Below, piece by piece: positions 43,815 through 52,946 of a stretch of DNA of 64,000 bases. A program made the position numbers and the translations under genes. The first letter of the stretch is position 1; every line of letters starts with the position of its first letter. The stretch comes from JAAYCI01 sp964371725 (GTDB lineage: Bacteria; Bacillota; Clostridia; Oscillospirales; Ruminococcaceae): positions 153,645 through 217,644 of the forward strand of contig CAYJNQ010000001.1 of the NCBI GenBank assembly GCA_964371725.1, in the 5' to 3' direction. Below the pieces are notes generated by a model. That model had not been told where the DNA came from and made no database searches. It saw only the letters and a list, made by a program, of their open reading frames with translations.

Positions 43815-44488
43815 TTCACGCCGCCCCCTCTCTTAATTCTAAGCCCTTTTGGAATGAGAAGCCACTGCACACCGCCGGCGGCGATGTCTACCAAAATGGC
43901 CAAGATGGAAAGAATGACGGCACCCGTTGCAATCATGGTCAGGTTTGTGCGCGCAATGCCCTGTGAAATCAAAAGGCCCAAGTTACGCTCGCCAATGTAC
44001 ACGGTAAGTGTGGAAATGCCCACCATCATCACCAGTGCCACACGCACGCCGGCAAAGATAACCGACATAGCCAGTGGCAACTGCACTTTTCTTAAAATCA
44101 TGCCGTTGCTCATGCCCATGCCCCTAGCGGCTTCCATTACATCCGGATCTACGCTGTTTAAGGCCACATAAATGTTGCGCACAATGGGCAACATGGCATA
44201 TACAAGCAAGCCCGCCACCGCGCTTTGCCGCGAAAGGCCAAAGCCCGGAAGCAAAATGAGAAGACCAAAAAGCGACATGCTGGGAATGGCCATGAACAAA
44301 TTGCTGATGCTTAGCACCACGCCGGCTGTTCTTTTATGGTTGCGAATGGCGATACCCACGGAACCCCAAAGCACCACTGCGCAGAGAATGGCCGTGACTA
44401 CCAGCGAAAAACTCTCTTGTGACAATTCCAGAATATACTCTAAATTTTCGCTAATATATTCGGACATAGGTTGAATTTCTCTCTCCAT
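43811..44488 (-). CDS. Quaternary-amine ABC transporter permease, second
   Basis: A 225-residue paralogous permease. SNLFMAIPSMSLFGLLILLP and the EAA loop (PDVMEAARGMGMSNGMILRK, VQLPLAMSVIF) identify it. The start ATG 44488 sits in a TGATG overlap with the ATPase stop and has GGAGG seven nt upstream. The two permeases form the heterodimeric channel. Confidence 0.94.
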   Translation of the reverse strand: MEREIQPMSEYISENLEYILELSQESFSLVVTAILCAVVLWGSVGIAIRNHKRTAGVVLSISNLFMAIPSMSLFGLLILLPGFGLSRQSAVAGLLVYAMLPIVRNIYVALNSVDPDVMEAARGMGMSNGMILRKVQLPLAMSVIFAGVRVALVMMVGISTLTVYIGERNLGLLISQGIARTNLTMIATGAVILSILAILVDIAAGGVQWLLIPKGLRIKRGGGVK

Positions 44489-45609
44489 CACTTCACCTCC
44501 GGCAAGGTGCAGCTGCTGCCCACATAAGAGCGAATGCTGTCGAAATCGGCAAGGCCGATATAGCAATCGTTTTCGTCCAGCACCGGGGTAACCATCTCGC
44601 CAAACTGGAGCAAGGCCGTGATGGTTTCTTTAAAGGTAGAGGTAGTTCTAATTTTAAACGACATCTCGGTCACCCTAGATGTACGTGCAATCCCGCTTTG
44701 TTCGGCAATCTCTCTTGCAATAAAACCCATTATCTTTTTTGTATCTCTGTGCACCACGGGAATGGTGTGGTCCCAGCGGTCCGAAACAGCGAGGGTTTCC
44801 TTGTCCAGCTCATCATGCCAAACGGGGTTCACTCCCTTTTCCACCACCTGCTCGGTGTACAGAATTTGCAACACTTTCAAAGCCCGGTCTTTGCCCACAA
44901 AGTTTTCCACAAAGGTACTGTTTGGGTGCATCAGCAGGTTTTCGGGCGTGTCGTTTTGCATGATTTTGCCCTGGTGCATCAGTACCACACGGTCGCCCAT
45001 TTTGATGGCTTCCTCGATATCGTGCGTTACAAAGCAAATGGTTTTGCGAATGTTCTTTTGCAGTTTTAAAAATTCGTCTTGCAAAGAGGTTCGTGTGATG
45101 GGATCCACTGCGCCGAAAGGCTCGTCCATTAGCATAATGGGCGGGTCTGTTGCCATGGCTCTGGCAAGGCCCACGCGCTGGTTTTGCCCGCCGGACAGTT
45201 GCGAGGGATATTTGTGGGCATATTCCTTTTCGTCGAGCCCCACCATGTCAAGCAATTCGCTCACGCGCTTGTCGATGCGCGCCTTGTCCCAGCCTTTCAG
45301 CTTTGGCACAGTGGCTATATTATCGCGAATGGTGTGGTGCGGAAACAAACCAATTTTTTGAATTACATACCCAATGTCACGGCGCAGTTCGTTGGCATCT
45401 TTTTTCATGGCATCTTCGCCGTTGATGCGAATGATCCCGCCGGTGGGCTCGATAAGGCGATTGATCATCTTCATCGTGGTGGTTTTACCACATCCGGATG
45501 TGCCCACCATTACACAAATTTCTCCTTCATTTACCTTTAAGTCGATACCATCTACTGCACTGCGCTCGGTTCCGGGGTATACCTTTGAAACGGATTCCAA
45601 TTCAATCAT
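44488..45609 (-). CDS. Quaternary-amine ABC transporter ATP-binding protein (OpuCA type)
   Basis: A 373-residue ATPase. Walker A is VGTSGCGKTTTMKMIN, Q-loop YVIQKIGLFPH, signature QLSGGQNQRVGLARAM, Walker B IMLMDEPFGAVDP, H-loop VTHDIEEA. The C-terminal 130 residues look like a degenerate CBS pair, which in OpuA-type ATPases senses ionic strength. Start ATG 45609, nine nt from GGAGGG. It is the first gene of the importer operon, divergent from the methyltransferase cluster, with about 450 nt between. Confidence 0.95.
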   Translation of the reverse strand: MIELESVSKVYPGTERSAVDGIDLKVNEGEICVMVGTSGCGKTTTMKMINRLIEPTGGIIRINGEDAMKKDANELRRDIGYVIQKIGLFPHHTIRDNIATVPKLKGWDKARIDKRVSELLDMVGLDEKEYAHKYPSQLSGGQNQRVGLARAMATDPPIMLMDEPFGAVDPITRTSLQDEFLKLQKNIRKTICFVTHDIEEAIKMGDRVVLMHQGKIMQNDTPENLLMHPNSTFVENFVGKDRALKVLQILYTEQVVEKGVNPVWHDELDKETLAVSDRWDHTIPVVHRDTKKIMGFIAREIAEQSGIARTSRVTEMSFKIRTTSTFKETITALLQFGEMVTPVLDENDCYIGLADFDSIRSYVGSSCTLPEVK

Positions 45610-45919
45610 GTTCCTGTGTCCCTCCATAATGTTTTATAATTATTGTAAGAATCAGCTGTGAAAATAGGGCATATTAAGAAATCACAACATGAGTACTAAT
45701 AAATACAAGAATTTAAATGTTTGGAATAAATACATGACTTTATATGTCGAAACGCACTTTTTCGCCGAGTTTTGACAAAATGTATGATTGCCTAAATTTT
45801 GTTTTGATTTGCACGGTATATTTGTTTGAATTTAAAACAAGTATAAAACACGACAATACAAATTGTCTATAAAATATTGGTCTTTTTTTGTAATTATTAG
45901 CTTAGTTTGATAAAAACGC
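45610..45919. other. Divergent intergenic region
   Basis: AT-rich control region between the importer ATPase gene and the promoter of the opine-dehydrogenase operon. I see no gene. A TTGACA at 45772 on the plus strand lacks a good -10; TACAAT near 45645-45650 on the minus strand could be the importer's -10, with an unclear -35. Confidence 0.5.
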
Positions 45920-45948
45920 TTGAAATACGAAATTTGACATCGTATATT
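45920..45948 (+). promoter_or_regulatory. Promoter of the opine-dehydrogenase/methyltransferase operon
   Basis: TTGAAA (45920-45925), 17 nt, TATATT (45943-45948), leaving a leader of about 110 nt before the first ATG. It is a candidate target of the PocR-AraC regulator at 50.9-52.2 kb. Confidence 0.7.
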
Positions 45949-46065
45949 AGAGACAACGAAATCAGGAAAGCATTTTTCCTTTTCTATAAAAATTCAGTTA
46001 TACCAGTGTGTCGGCATTCTTCCGATGTACTTGATAAAATATTATTTTATTGGAGGCAGAAAGAA

Positions 46066-47283
46066 ATGAGTAATGTAGCGTATTTACAAGACAAACCCAT
46101 CGTGGTGTTGGGTGCCGGCGCCGTGGGCAAGGCCTGTGCGGCCGAGTGTGCATTGGCGGGCGCCACTGTGCGCATTTGTGAACTGGAGCAATTTGCAAGC
46201 ACCAACCTTTACAATGTAGAGAAAGAGGGCATCGGTTTTTCCGGCCCGCAAGACAACCTGTACGACTTCCACCGCGAGGGCACGGCCGATATTGACATGG
46301 CCACCACAGATGTGGCCAAAGCTGTGAAAGGCGCCGGCATCATCATTGTGGCCTGCACAGCCTATGGCCATGAGCCTTTCTTTAAACAATTGATTCCGGC
46401 TTTGGAAGACGGCATGGTTATCCACATCATTCCAGACAACTTCGGTTCTTTTGTGTTCCGCCGCATGATGCGTGAAATGGGTTGCACAAAAAAAGTGATT
46501 GTGGGCGGCTGGACCAGCTCCCCTTACGGCGCTCGCGTTGCCATTCGCGGCGGCATCACCATGCCCCGTGTGCGCATTGGCTATCGCGCCATCAACCTGC
46601 GCGGTTGTGCCCTTCCCGCAAAAGACAACGATGCTTTCATGGAGAGTGTGCAATATATGGGCTGCATGGATGCCATTCGCAACGGCGACGGCACCACCGC
46701 TGGCGAAACCGCACTCGACATTGGCTTTAGCAACATCAACCCCGTTTTGCATTGCCCCGGCGTGCTGCTCGGCGTTTCCACCATGGAAAACTTCGGCGTG
46801 GTGTTTGGCCCGCACAACAAAAAGGAATTCTCCATTTACTCTCATGCATTCTGCCCGTCTATTTCACGCGTGCAGTATGCCTTCTATCAAGAGGAAGTAA
46901 CCCTGGCCAATACCTTGAACTGCGGCATTCAACATTATAAAGAAGAGCAATTCTTCTCTCGTTCGAACTTGCTTGGTGCAGAGTTCATGAACGAAAACTA
47001 TGCCATCCCGTTCGACGAAGTGTACCCGGAAGCCTATTTTACAGGCCCCTACAGCGTGCAAAACCGTTACGTAACCGAAGATGTGCCCGTGGGTTGCCGC
47101 GTGTATCACGAGCTTGGCAAAGCCTATGGTATCAAAACCCCCACCATTGATTCCATCATTCAACTGGCCTGCATCATGACCGAGCACGATTACTTCGTGG
47201 AAGAGGGCCTCACGCTCGACCATTTGGGCATCGAGGGTATGTCCATTGAAGCGTTGGGCAACTACCTGCGCGAAGGCAACTAG
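46066..47283 (+). CDS. Octopine/nopaline dehydrogenase-family oxidoreductase
   Basis: A 405-residue NAD(P)-dependent enzyme. The Rossmann motif IVVLGAGAVGKACAAECALA is at residues 11-30; the rest fits the alpha-helical opine dehydrogenase domain (FGPHNKKEFSIYSHAFCPSI, GVLLGVSTMENFGVVF, catalytic His probably in this region). Opine dehydrogenases oxidise secondary amines back to an amino acid and a 2-oxoacid, or the reverse. It is the first gene of the plus-strand operon, ATG 46066 behind GGAGG. I infer that it acts on the amine left after demethylation by the MttB-like enzyme; this is unproven. Confidence 0.82.
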   Translation: MSNVAYLQDKPIVVLGAGAVGKACAAECALAGATVRICELEQFASTNLYNVEKEGIGFSGPQDNLYDFHREGTADIDMATTDVAKAVKGAGIIIVACTAYGHEPFFKQLIPALEDGMVIHIIPDNFGSFVFRRMMREMGCTKKVIVGGWTSSPYGARVAIRGGITMPRVRIGYRAINLRGCALPAKDNDAFMESVQYMGCMDAIRNGDGTTAGETALDIGFSNINPVLHCPGVLLGVSTMENFGVVFGPHNKKEFSIYSHAFCPSISRVQYAFYQEEVTLANTLNCGIQHYKEEQFFSRSNLLGAEFMNENYAIPFDEVYPEAYFTGPYSVQNRYVTEDVPVGCRVYHELGKAYGIKTPTIDSIIQLACIMTEHDYFVEEGLTLDHLGIEGMSIEALGNYLREGN

Positions 47284-47294
47284 TGGGGGTGTCT

Positions 47295-48548
47295 ATGAAA
47301 CCGATAATCAATTCGGGTGCTTTTGCAGAAATGGAGGCATTTCTGCAAAGCAGCCAAAACAACATGATGGCCGATTTGCGTGATATTATGCAAAAATATG
47401 GCACCCCTGAGGAAATCAACCGCAAGGCGAAGGCCGCGCGCGACGTGCCCACCATTTTTGCAAAACTGCGCGAGATGGACTATCCCTATATGCGCGAATT
47501 GGAAGAACTTTTGGAACTACGCAACAAGGGCGCCTTTGTAAGCATGACGCAGTATCGCGAAAAGGTGCTGGGCAAAGCCGCGGCCACCACGCCGCAGCGC
47601 ACGGTGAATGCCGTCACCATGGAAATTAGCCCTCTGCAATATTTCCCCTGGTTCATTCAGCAATATCAGCAGGCCATCGACAAAAAAGAAATTATGCCCT
47701 CGCGCTACATTCGCCTGCGCAAAATGCGCGAGCAAGAGGCCGACGGCGATTTGATGGCCGTGGTGGCCGCGATGCAAATCATCGGTGCCTCACAGGTAGA
47801 CCAGATTGAAACAAATGGCTCCGACGGCTCGAACGTGCATCTGGGCGACCCCTTGCAAACCATTGCCGGCTACTACGGCGGCGTGGGCCAACCGAATGAC
47901 TATCCCCTTAAATGGGTGGACGAAGCCTTATATTACTATACAAACTTTGGCACAAATGAGATGATCAACATCAACAACGGCACCATCTTACTTACCCATA
48001 TGTTGTATCAGATGGGCGTCGATCTCACCACCAAAATTTCGGTGCTGATGGGCAACGACAACCCCTATGCCTTCCTTTGGTATATGATGACAGCAAAAAT
48101 GTTCCAAAGGGAAGACGGCTCCACCTCCATTTGCGGGCTGAACCTTTCAAACTCGGTGAATACCGAAACCATTTTGGCCTGTGCCAACATCCGTAGGCAA
48201 TTTGGGCTGGAAAACGACATCCGCATCGAACATCATGTTACCGAACCCTACAAGGGCATGGTGCGCCAGCCCTATATGCGCCGCGACCAACTTTTGGAAA
48301 TCGCCCCGCATGTGAAAAACCTTTCGGCCAAACACGAGGGCGGAGAACCCGAAATCGAGGCCAAACGCCGCCGCCCCTCTTGCCACCAAGACAATTTCCT
48401 ACCCATGGATGTGGTGAAAGAAAAAGGCATTTGGGACGATATGCAACTCAGCTTTATGGACAAACACCACTCGCTTAACTTAACCGCACAGGCAATGACA
48501 GAAAACGGTCTTGCCTTCATCGGCGCCAAAAACCTACATCGCAGATAA
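47295..48548 (+). CDS. Unrecognised 417-aa protein of the methyltransferase operon
   Basis: A soluble protein with no signal peptide or membrane helix. I do not recognise its family. Visible features: a helical N-terminus, a probable alpha/beta barrel core (DLMAVVAAMQIIGASQVDQI, LLTHMLYQMGVDLTTKISVL, GLNLSNSVNTETIL), conserved-looking polar clusters (ETNGSDGSNVHLGDP, LMGNDNPYAF, RIEHHVTEPYKG) and a C-terminal RRRPSCHQDNF. It could be an enzyme acting on the same substrate as its neighbours. Start ATG 47295 after GGGGGTG; GTG 47283, overlapping the previous stop, is an alternative. It lies 11 nt after the dehydrogenase and 22 nt before the methyltransferase, so it is surely co-expressed. Confidence 0.8.
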   Translation: MKPIINSGAFAEMEAFLQSSQNNMMADLRDIMQKYGTPEEINRKAKAARDVPTIFAKLREMDYPYMRELEELLELRNKGAFVSMTQYREKVLGKAAATTPQRTVNAVTMEISPLQYFPWFIQQYQQAIDKKEIMPSRYIRLRKMREQEADGDLMAVVAAMQIIGASQVDQIETNGSDGSNVHLGDPLQTIAGYYGGVGQPNDYPLKWVDEALYYYTNFGTNEMININNGTILLTHMLYQMGVDLTTKISVLMGNDNPYAFLWYMMTAKMFQREDGSTSICGLNLSNSVNTETILACANIRRQFGLENDIRIEHHVTEPYKGMVRQPYMRRDQLLEIAPHVKNLSAKHEGGEPEIEAKRRRPSCHQDNFLPMDVVKEKGIWDDMQLSFMDKHHSLNLTAQAMTENGLAFIGAKNLHRR

Positions 48549-48570
48549 GTTTATAAGGAGAAACAGAATT

Positions 48571-50031
48571 ATGGGAACCAAAAGCATCGATTCCAACATC
48601 ATGTCCTGCGGAGCAAGACGTTTTGAAGTATTTAGTGAAAACGAAAACGAGCGCATTTACAAAAGCGCTCTCGAAATTTTAGAGCGCACCGGCGTGAACA
48701 TCAAAAATCCTGAGGCTGTGGAACTTTTGAAAAACGCCGGCTGCTATGTGGACGGCACCATTGTGCGCATTCCCTCCACCGTGGTGGAAAAGGCCCTTGC
48801 CAACGCCCCGAAGCGTGTGGTGCTGTGCGACCGCAACAAAAACCGCAAAATCCTTTTAGAGGGTCATAACAGCTACTTTGGCCCCGGCCCCTCTTGTGTG
48901 AATTTCATCGATTCAAAAACAAAAGAGCGCCACCCCGCCAAAAAGAGTGACATCATCAACGTGGCACGCCTCACAGACTATCTTGAAGATCTTGATTTCG
49001 TGATGGGCCTTGGCGTCATTGCCGACCAGGAACCCGTTTTGGCCGACGTGCACGAGTTCCACGGCCTTGTGCAAAATACAACAAAGCCCATTATCGCCTG
49101 GGCCTTCGGCGTGGACAACCTCAAATACGTCATCGACATGGCCGTCGAAGTGGCCGGTGGTATGGATGAATTGCGACAAAACCCGTTCATGGCTGTGTAC
49201 TCCATGCCGGTTACGCCGCTTACCCACCCGGAAGATTCCCTTGCTAAATTGCTGTACACAGCAGAACTGGGGCTGCCGCAAATCTATTCTCCGGGCGCCT
49301 TGTTCGGCGCCACCGCCCCCATCACCATTGCGGGCACCTTGGCTGTGGGCATTGCCGACACCCTCACCGGCCTTATCATTGCACAGCTGAAAAACCCGGG
49401 TACGCCTTTCATTTGCGCCTCCTTGGCCGGCGGCCTGGACTTCAAAACCATGCAAGGCATGTATGCCTCAAACGAAAGCAACCTGCAAGCCATGGCCTCT
49501 GCCTCGGTGCTGCGTTATCTTGGCATTCCCATTTGGAGTGTGGCCGGCTGCACAGATTCGAAATGCATCGACGCGCAGGCTGCCGTGGACGCCACCTTGG
49601 AAATTTACAGTGTAGCCTTGGCCGGTGGGCAACTTGTTCACGACCTCGGCCTTACCGATGGCGGTCTTACAGCAAGCCTTGAAATGCTCTATCTTTGCGC
49701 CGAAGTTGTGGGCCGTGTACGCCGACTTATGAACGGCATTGCCGTGAATGCGCATACCATCCCCATGGAGCTCATCGACGAGGTTGGCCCGGGCGGCGAT
49801 TACCTCAGCACCGACCACACCTTGGACAATTACCAAGATGAGCTGACATTCTCTGAGGTGTATGAGAACCGTGCCTATGAACCATGGGAGGCCGACGGCA
49901 AAAAGACATTGGAAGACCGCATCACGGCACGTGTTCTGAAAATTTTGGATGAACACAAACCGGAACAGTTGCCCGCAGAAACCGTGAAAAAATTGGATGC
50001 CATTTTAGCCGCTGCCATTGCCGAGGGCTAA
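48571..50031 (+). CDS. MttB-family corrinoid methyltransferase, non-pyrrolysine
   Basis: A 486-residue member of the trimethylamine methyltransferase superfamily (COG5598). Family-like segments: YKSALEILERTGVNIKNPEA, VMGLGVIADQEPVLADVHEF, YSMPVTPLTHPEDSLAKLLY, LTDGGLTASLEMLYLCAEVV and VGPGGDYLSTDHTL. The frame has no in-frame TAG, so it lacks the pyrrolysine of true MttB and belongs with the glycine betaine, proline betaine and carnitine demethylases (MtgB/MtpB/MtcB type). It would move a methyl group from a quaternary amine to a Co(I) corrinoid protein. AAGGAG precedes ATG 48571. Substrate unknown. Confidence 0.92.
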   Translation: MGTKSIDSNIMSCGARRFEVFSENENERIYKSALEILERTGVNIKNPEAVELLKNAGCYVDGTIVRIPSTVVEKALANAPKRVVLCDRNKNRKILLEGHNSYFGPGPSCVNFIDSKTKERHPAKKSDIINVARLTDYLEDLDFVMGLGVIADQEPVLADVHEFHGLVQNTTKPIIAWAFGVDNLKYVIDMAVEVAGGMDELRQNPFMAVYSMPVTPLTHPEDSLAKLLYTAELGLPQIYSPGALFGATAPITIAGTLAVGIADTLTGLIIAQLKNPGTPFICASLAGGLDFKTMQGMYASNESNLQAMASASVLRYLGIPIWSVAGCTDSKCIDAQAAVDATLEIYSVALAGGQLVHDLGLTDGGLTASLEMLYLCAEVVGRVRRLMNGIAVNAHTIPMELIDEVGPGGDYLSTDHTLDNYQDELTFSEVYENRAYEPWEADGKKTLEDRITARVLKILDEHKPEQLPAETVKKLDAILAAAIAEG

Positions 50032-50048
50032 AACAGGGAGGGATTCTG

Positions 50049-50837
50049 ATGCTTTACCAAAACAGAGACAGGGACCTCAACCTCATTCGTGGCAAAGGCC
50101 ACGCCTGCTATGGCATGGGCCTTGGCGTGATGCTTTTGAGCGACACCTACCCGGGTTCTCCCGGCGATTTACGCAATGCCAGCGCATTCCCCTACCCTGT
50201 GCAGTATGAGGTAGCAGATGTGTCTGCCAAAACGGTGGTTGTTGGAGACAAGAGCGAACGGGAGGCCTGCGTGCCCCAAATTATTGAGGCCGCTAAAAAA
50301 CTGCAAAGCATGGGATGCAAGGCCATCACGGCCGAGTGTGGTTTCTTTTCGTTCTTCCAAAAAGAAATCGCCGGTGCCTTGGATGTGCCGGTGTTCATGT
50401 CCAGCCTGTTGCAGGTGCCCTTCATTCAGCAAGTTATCGGCCCTAAAAAATCCGTGGGCATTGTGTGCGTAACACGCTGGGCCTTAACGGACGACCATCT
50501 TGCGAATGTGGGCATTGATCTGAACTCCAATTATGTCATCACCGGTGGCACCGATGATAACAATTGCACGGAGTTTGAAAACCTGTGGGTAGCTGATGTG
50601 CGCCCAAACCCACCCGAAGCCTACTACGACAAAACCGAAGAGCAGATGCTCACGATGTGCCGCCGGTTTGTAAAAGAAAACCCGAATATTGGGGCACTGA
50701 TGTTGGAATGCACCGGTATGCAGCCATTCGCCAGATCTGTGCAACGCGAGCTTGGCTTGCCCGTGTTCAGCTGGGGCACTTTGATGGACTATATGTATTC
50801 CGTTGTGGTGCATCGAGAGTATTACGGACATCTGTAA
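50049..50837 (+). CDS. Aspartate/glutamate racemase-superfamily protein
   Basis: A 262-residue protein of the Asp/Glu/hydantoin racemase fold. The two expected catalytic cysteines are in ITAECGFFSFFQ (about residue 99) and MLECTGMQPF (about 220). The family includes racemases, maleate isomerase and decarboxylases, so the reaction is uncertain. It is the last gene of the operon, ATG behind GGAGG, 17 nt after the methyltransferase. It could interconvert stereoisomers of the amino acid product released by the pathway (inference). Confidence 0.88.
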   Translation: MLYQNRDRDLNLIRGKGHACYGMGLGVMLLSDTYPGSPGDLRNASAFPYPVQYEVADVSAKTVVVGDKSEREACVPQIIEAAKKLQSMGCKAITAECGFFSFFQKEIAGALDVPVFMSSLLQVPFIQQVIGPKKSVGIVCVTRWALTDDHLANVGIDLNSNYVITGGTDDNNCTEFENLWVADVRPNPPEAYYDKTEEQMLTMCRRFVKENPNIGALMLECTGMQPFARSVQRELGLPVFSWGTLMDYMYSVVVHREYYGHL

Positions 50838-50850
50838 AAACAAAAAAAGG

Positions 50851-50882
50851 AAGCCGGCAGAAAATTTTCTGCCGGCTTTTTT
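50851..50882. terminator. Bidirectional terminator of converging operons
   Basis: A perfect 14-bp stem (50851-50864/50865-50878) with T-runs on both sides, between the racemase-like gene and the AraC regulator. Confidence 0.92.
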
Positions 50883-52194
50883 ATACCATATGACGGTTTG
50901 TGGGCAACATGGAATTCAAGGTTTCACTGCGGGTATTGGGTTGGTTTTGCCCATAAGCAAGGCGATATTTTTTGGGCGATATACCAAGCTGTTGCTTGAA
51001 CACTTTTGAAAAATAGCTTGGGTCGTTGAAACCCACCAAGATGGCCACTTCCAATAGCGTGTGCTCATTTTCACGAAGCAATTCCTTGCTTTTTTCAACA
51101 CGCAATTGGTTTAAATAGCTATTGAACGACTTGCCCGTTTCTTTTTTGAACAACTTGCCAAAATATGAGGGAGACAGATGCACCCATTCCGCAACCTCTT
51201 CCAACGTCACTTTCGAGGCAAATCGCTCGAGCAGATAGTTGAGCGCTTTTTGCATCACATTGACGTTGTTCACATCTTTTAGACGAAGGGTTAAATCCAG
51301 AAATTGATCCAAAGCATCGGAGATGAAATGGCACAACTCCTCCACGCGCTGAATATCTTGAACGCTTTTCTGATGAAAAAGCGCCAATTTCATAGCCTCC
51401 TGTGGATCGGCTCCACCATCGATGGCAGAACGTGAAAACAGCGTAAGCAATTCTGCCAGATACAATTTCATTTGCAGGGTATCTGCGCCGGTGCGCAAAA
51501 CCAAATTGCCCAAAATCACGTGTAGCATTTCTTGAATATGGCCGCGGCGATCCCCTTGTGTAATGGCCACAAGCATCTTTTTTTCCGTTTGATGCGGATA
51601 ATTGTGGTCTTCTTGTTTGTTCAATTGCAGCACCACATTGCCAATTTTCATGAGCATTTTATTGGATTGCTGCGCTTTCAACAAGCCATCATCCGCTGTT
51701 ATATCATTTAAAAACCCAACAGACATGAACAGCAATGTGGAAAGCGCATTCACCTTTTTGGCCGCAACAAAGGGTAGGCCTTCCACATATTCAGCAGCAT
51801 TTTTTCGCCGAGAGCGATCCTTTCCGCAATAGCGCGCCAACTCAACATGAATGTATTCCTCTTTGTTTACCATGAGAAACGGCCCCGCCGTCACCTGTGC
51901 CACCACCTCGGTCTTCAAAAAAACCGCCACGGTGAAATGGGCAAGCCCCACCGGACAAGCATAGATATAAAGCCCTCCAAAACGCTCGGCTTCCTTCAAC
52001 CCAAAGGTGTGGCAATCTCCACACGCCGGGGGCGAAATGCCCATCAAATCGCATAAATCACAGCGACGCTGTTTGTTTGCGCTGAACCACAAAACCTCGC
52101 CCTGCTCACCGGACACCATGCAGTCTAGCCCACTGGAAATGTGAAAGGCCGATGCCAGTTTTTTCACCAATTCAAAATCGAACGATTCTGCCAC
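50881..52194 (-). CDS. PocR-domain AraC-family transcriptional regulator
   Basis: A 437-residue regulator. The N-terminal PocR sensor (about 5-165: FDFELVKKLASAFHISSGLD, CDLCDLM, CGDCHTFGL, YACPVGLAHF) has the family's cysteine set and may bind a small ligand. The C-terminal AraC/XylS domain (about 320-415) has two helix-turn-helices (LEEVAEWVHLSPSYFGKLFK; LLEVAILVGFNDPSYFSKVF). PocR-AraC proteins often control corrinoid methyltransferase genes. The start is uncertain: GGAGG lies 8 nt before an ATC and 14 nt before the GTG at 52194, chosen here; GTG 52242 is a longer option. It is probably co-transcribed with the corrinoid gene. Confidence 0.9.
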   Translation of the reverse strand: MAESFDFELVKKLASAFHISSGLDCMVSGEQGEVLWFSANKQRRCDLCDLMGISPPACGDCHTFGLKEAERFGGLYIYACPVGLAHFTVAVFLKTEVVAQVTAGPFLMVNKEEYIHVELARYCGKDRSRRKNAAEYVEGLPFVAAKKVNALSTLLFMSVGFLNDITADDGLLKAQQSNKMLMKIGNVVLQLNKQEDHNYPHQTEKKMLVAITQGDRRGHIQEMLHVILGNLVLRTGADTLQMKLYLAELLTLFSRSAIDGGADPQEAMKLALFHQKSVQDIQRVEELCHFISDALDQFLDLTLRLKDVNNVNVMQKALNYLLERFASKVTLEEVAEWVHLSPSYFGKLFKKETGKSFNSYLNQLRVEKSKELLRENEHTLLEVAILVGFNDPSYFSKVFKQQLGISPKKYRLAYGQNQPNTRSETLNSMLPTNRHMV

Positions 52195-52244
52195 AACGAT
52201 GCTGTATGCCTCCTTTCGCCCCCGTGTTTTGCGCCGCAACACCT

Positions 52245-52906
52245 TTAGAAGCCATCGCTGCCGGATTTATATTTTTCATGGCACAATTTGGCCGCAAGCT
52301 CGGCCGCCGATATGGCATCTTGGGTATAGTAGTCGGCCCCAATTTCCATGCAATACACCTCACTCACCGGCGCACCGCCAATCATCACCTTCACTTGGTC
52401 TTTTATATCACTTTTTCCCACCTCCTGCACCACTTCGGCCAAAACGGTCATCGTGGTGGTAAGCAGTGCTGAACAGCATATGAGATCGCACTCTTCTTTT
52501 CGGGCAGTATCCACAAAAGCTTTGGCCGAAACGTCTATGCCAAGGTCAATCACCTCAATACCCCTGCCCTCCATCATCATTTTCACCAAGTTCTTACCAA
52601 TGTCGTGCAAATCTCCCTGTACCGTGCCGATACATGCCTTCCCATGCGTTTTTTCTCACGATCGCTGAAATACGGCTTTAAAAACTCTGTGCTTAAGTTC
52701 ATAGCGCGCGCAGCAATAAGCACCTCCGGCACAAACACATCATTTGCCTTAAACTGCTCGGCAAGCCTATCCATGCCAAGCAGCAAACCGTTTTGCAAAA
52801 TATTCCCGGCACTGATGCCTTGTGCCAAAGCCTTTTCCATCAAACAACCCACTTCTTTGGCATTTCCCAGTTGTAAGTAGTGTGCAATTTCCTCATAAAT
52901 ATTCAT
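52245..52906 (-). pseudogene. Corrinoid protein gene with a frameshift
   Basis: A methyltransferase corrinoid protein (MtbC/MttC type), normally about 215 residues. The N-terminal cap domain (NIYEEIAHYLQLGN, FVPEVLIAARAMN) is read in one frame up to about 52643. The B12-binding domain continues in another: KACIGTVQGDLHDIGKN, with the cobalt-ligand His in DLHDIG, then IDLGIDVSAKAFVDTA and the end KSGSDGF. One A appears missing in GGGAAGG near 52637-52645 (GGGAAAGG would restore it). Start ATG 52906 with GAGGG. It could be a true mutation, a phase-variable run or a sequencing error. Intact, it would be the methyl carrier for the MttB-like enzyme. Confidence 0.88.
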
Positions 52907-52946
52907 CCGCGAAACCCTCATGCCGGATTTTCAATGTATATATGCT

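Noticed and set aside
45772..45800. TTGACA as promoter for the opine-dehydrogenase operon
   Set aside because: No acceptable -10 at 16-18 nt; the TTGAAA-17-TATATT at 45920-45948 is better placed.
48571..50031. Pyrrolysine-containing trimethylamine methyltransferase (true MttB)
   Set aside because: The frame is continuous with no in-frame TAG, and no pylTSBCD genes are visible.
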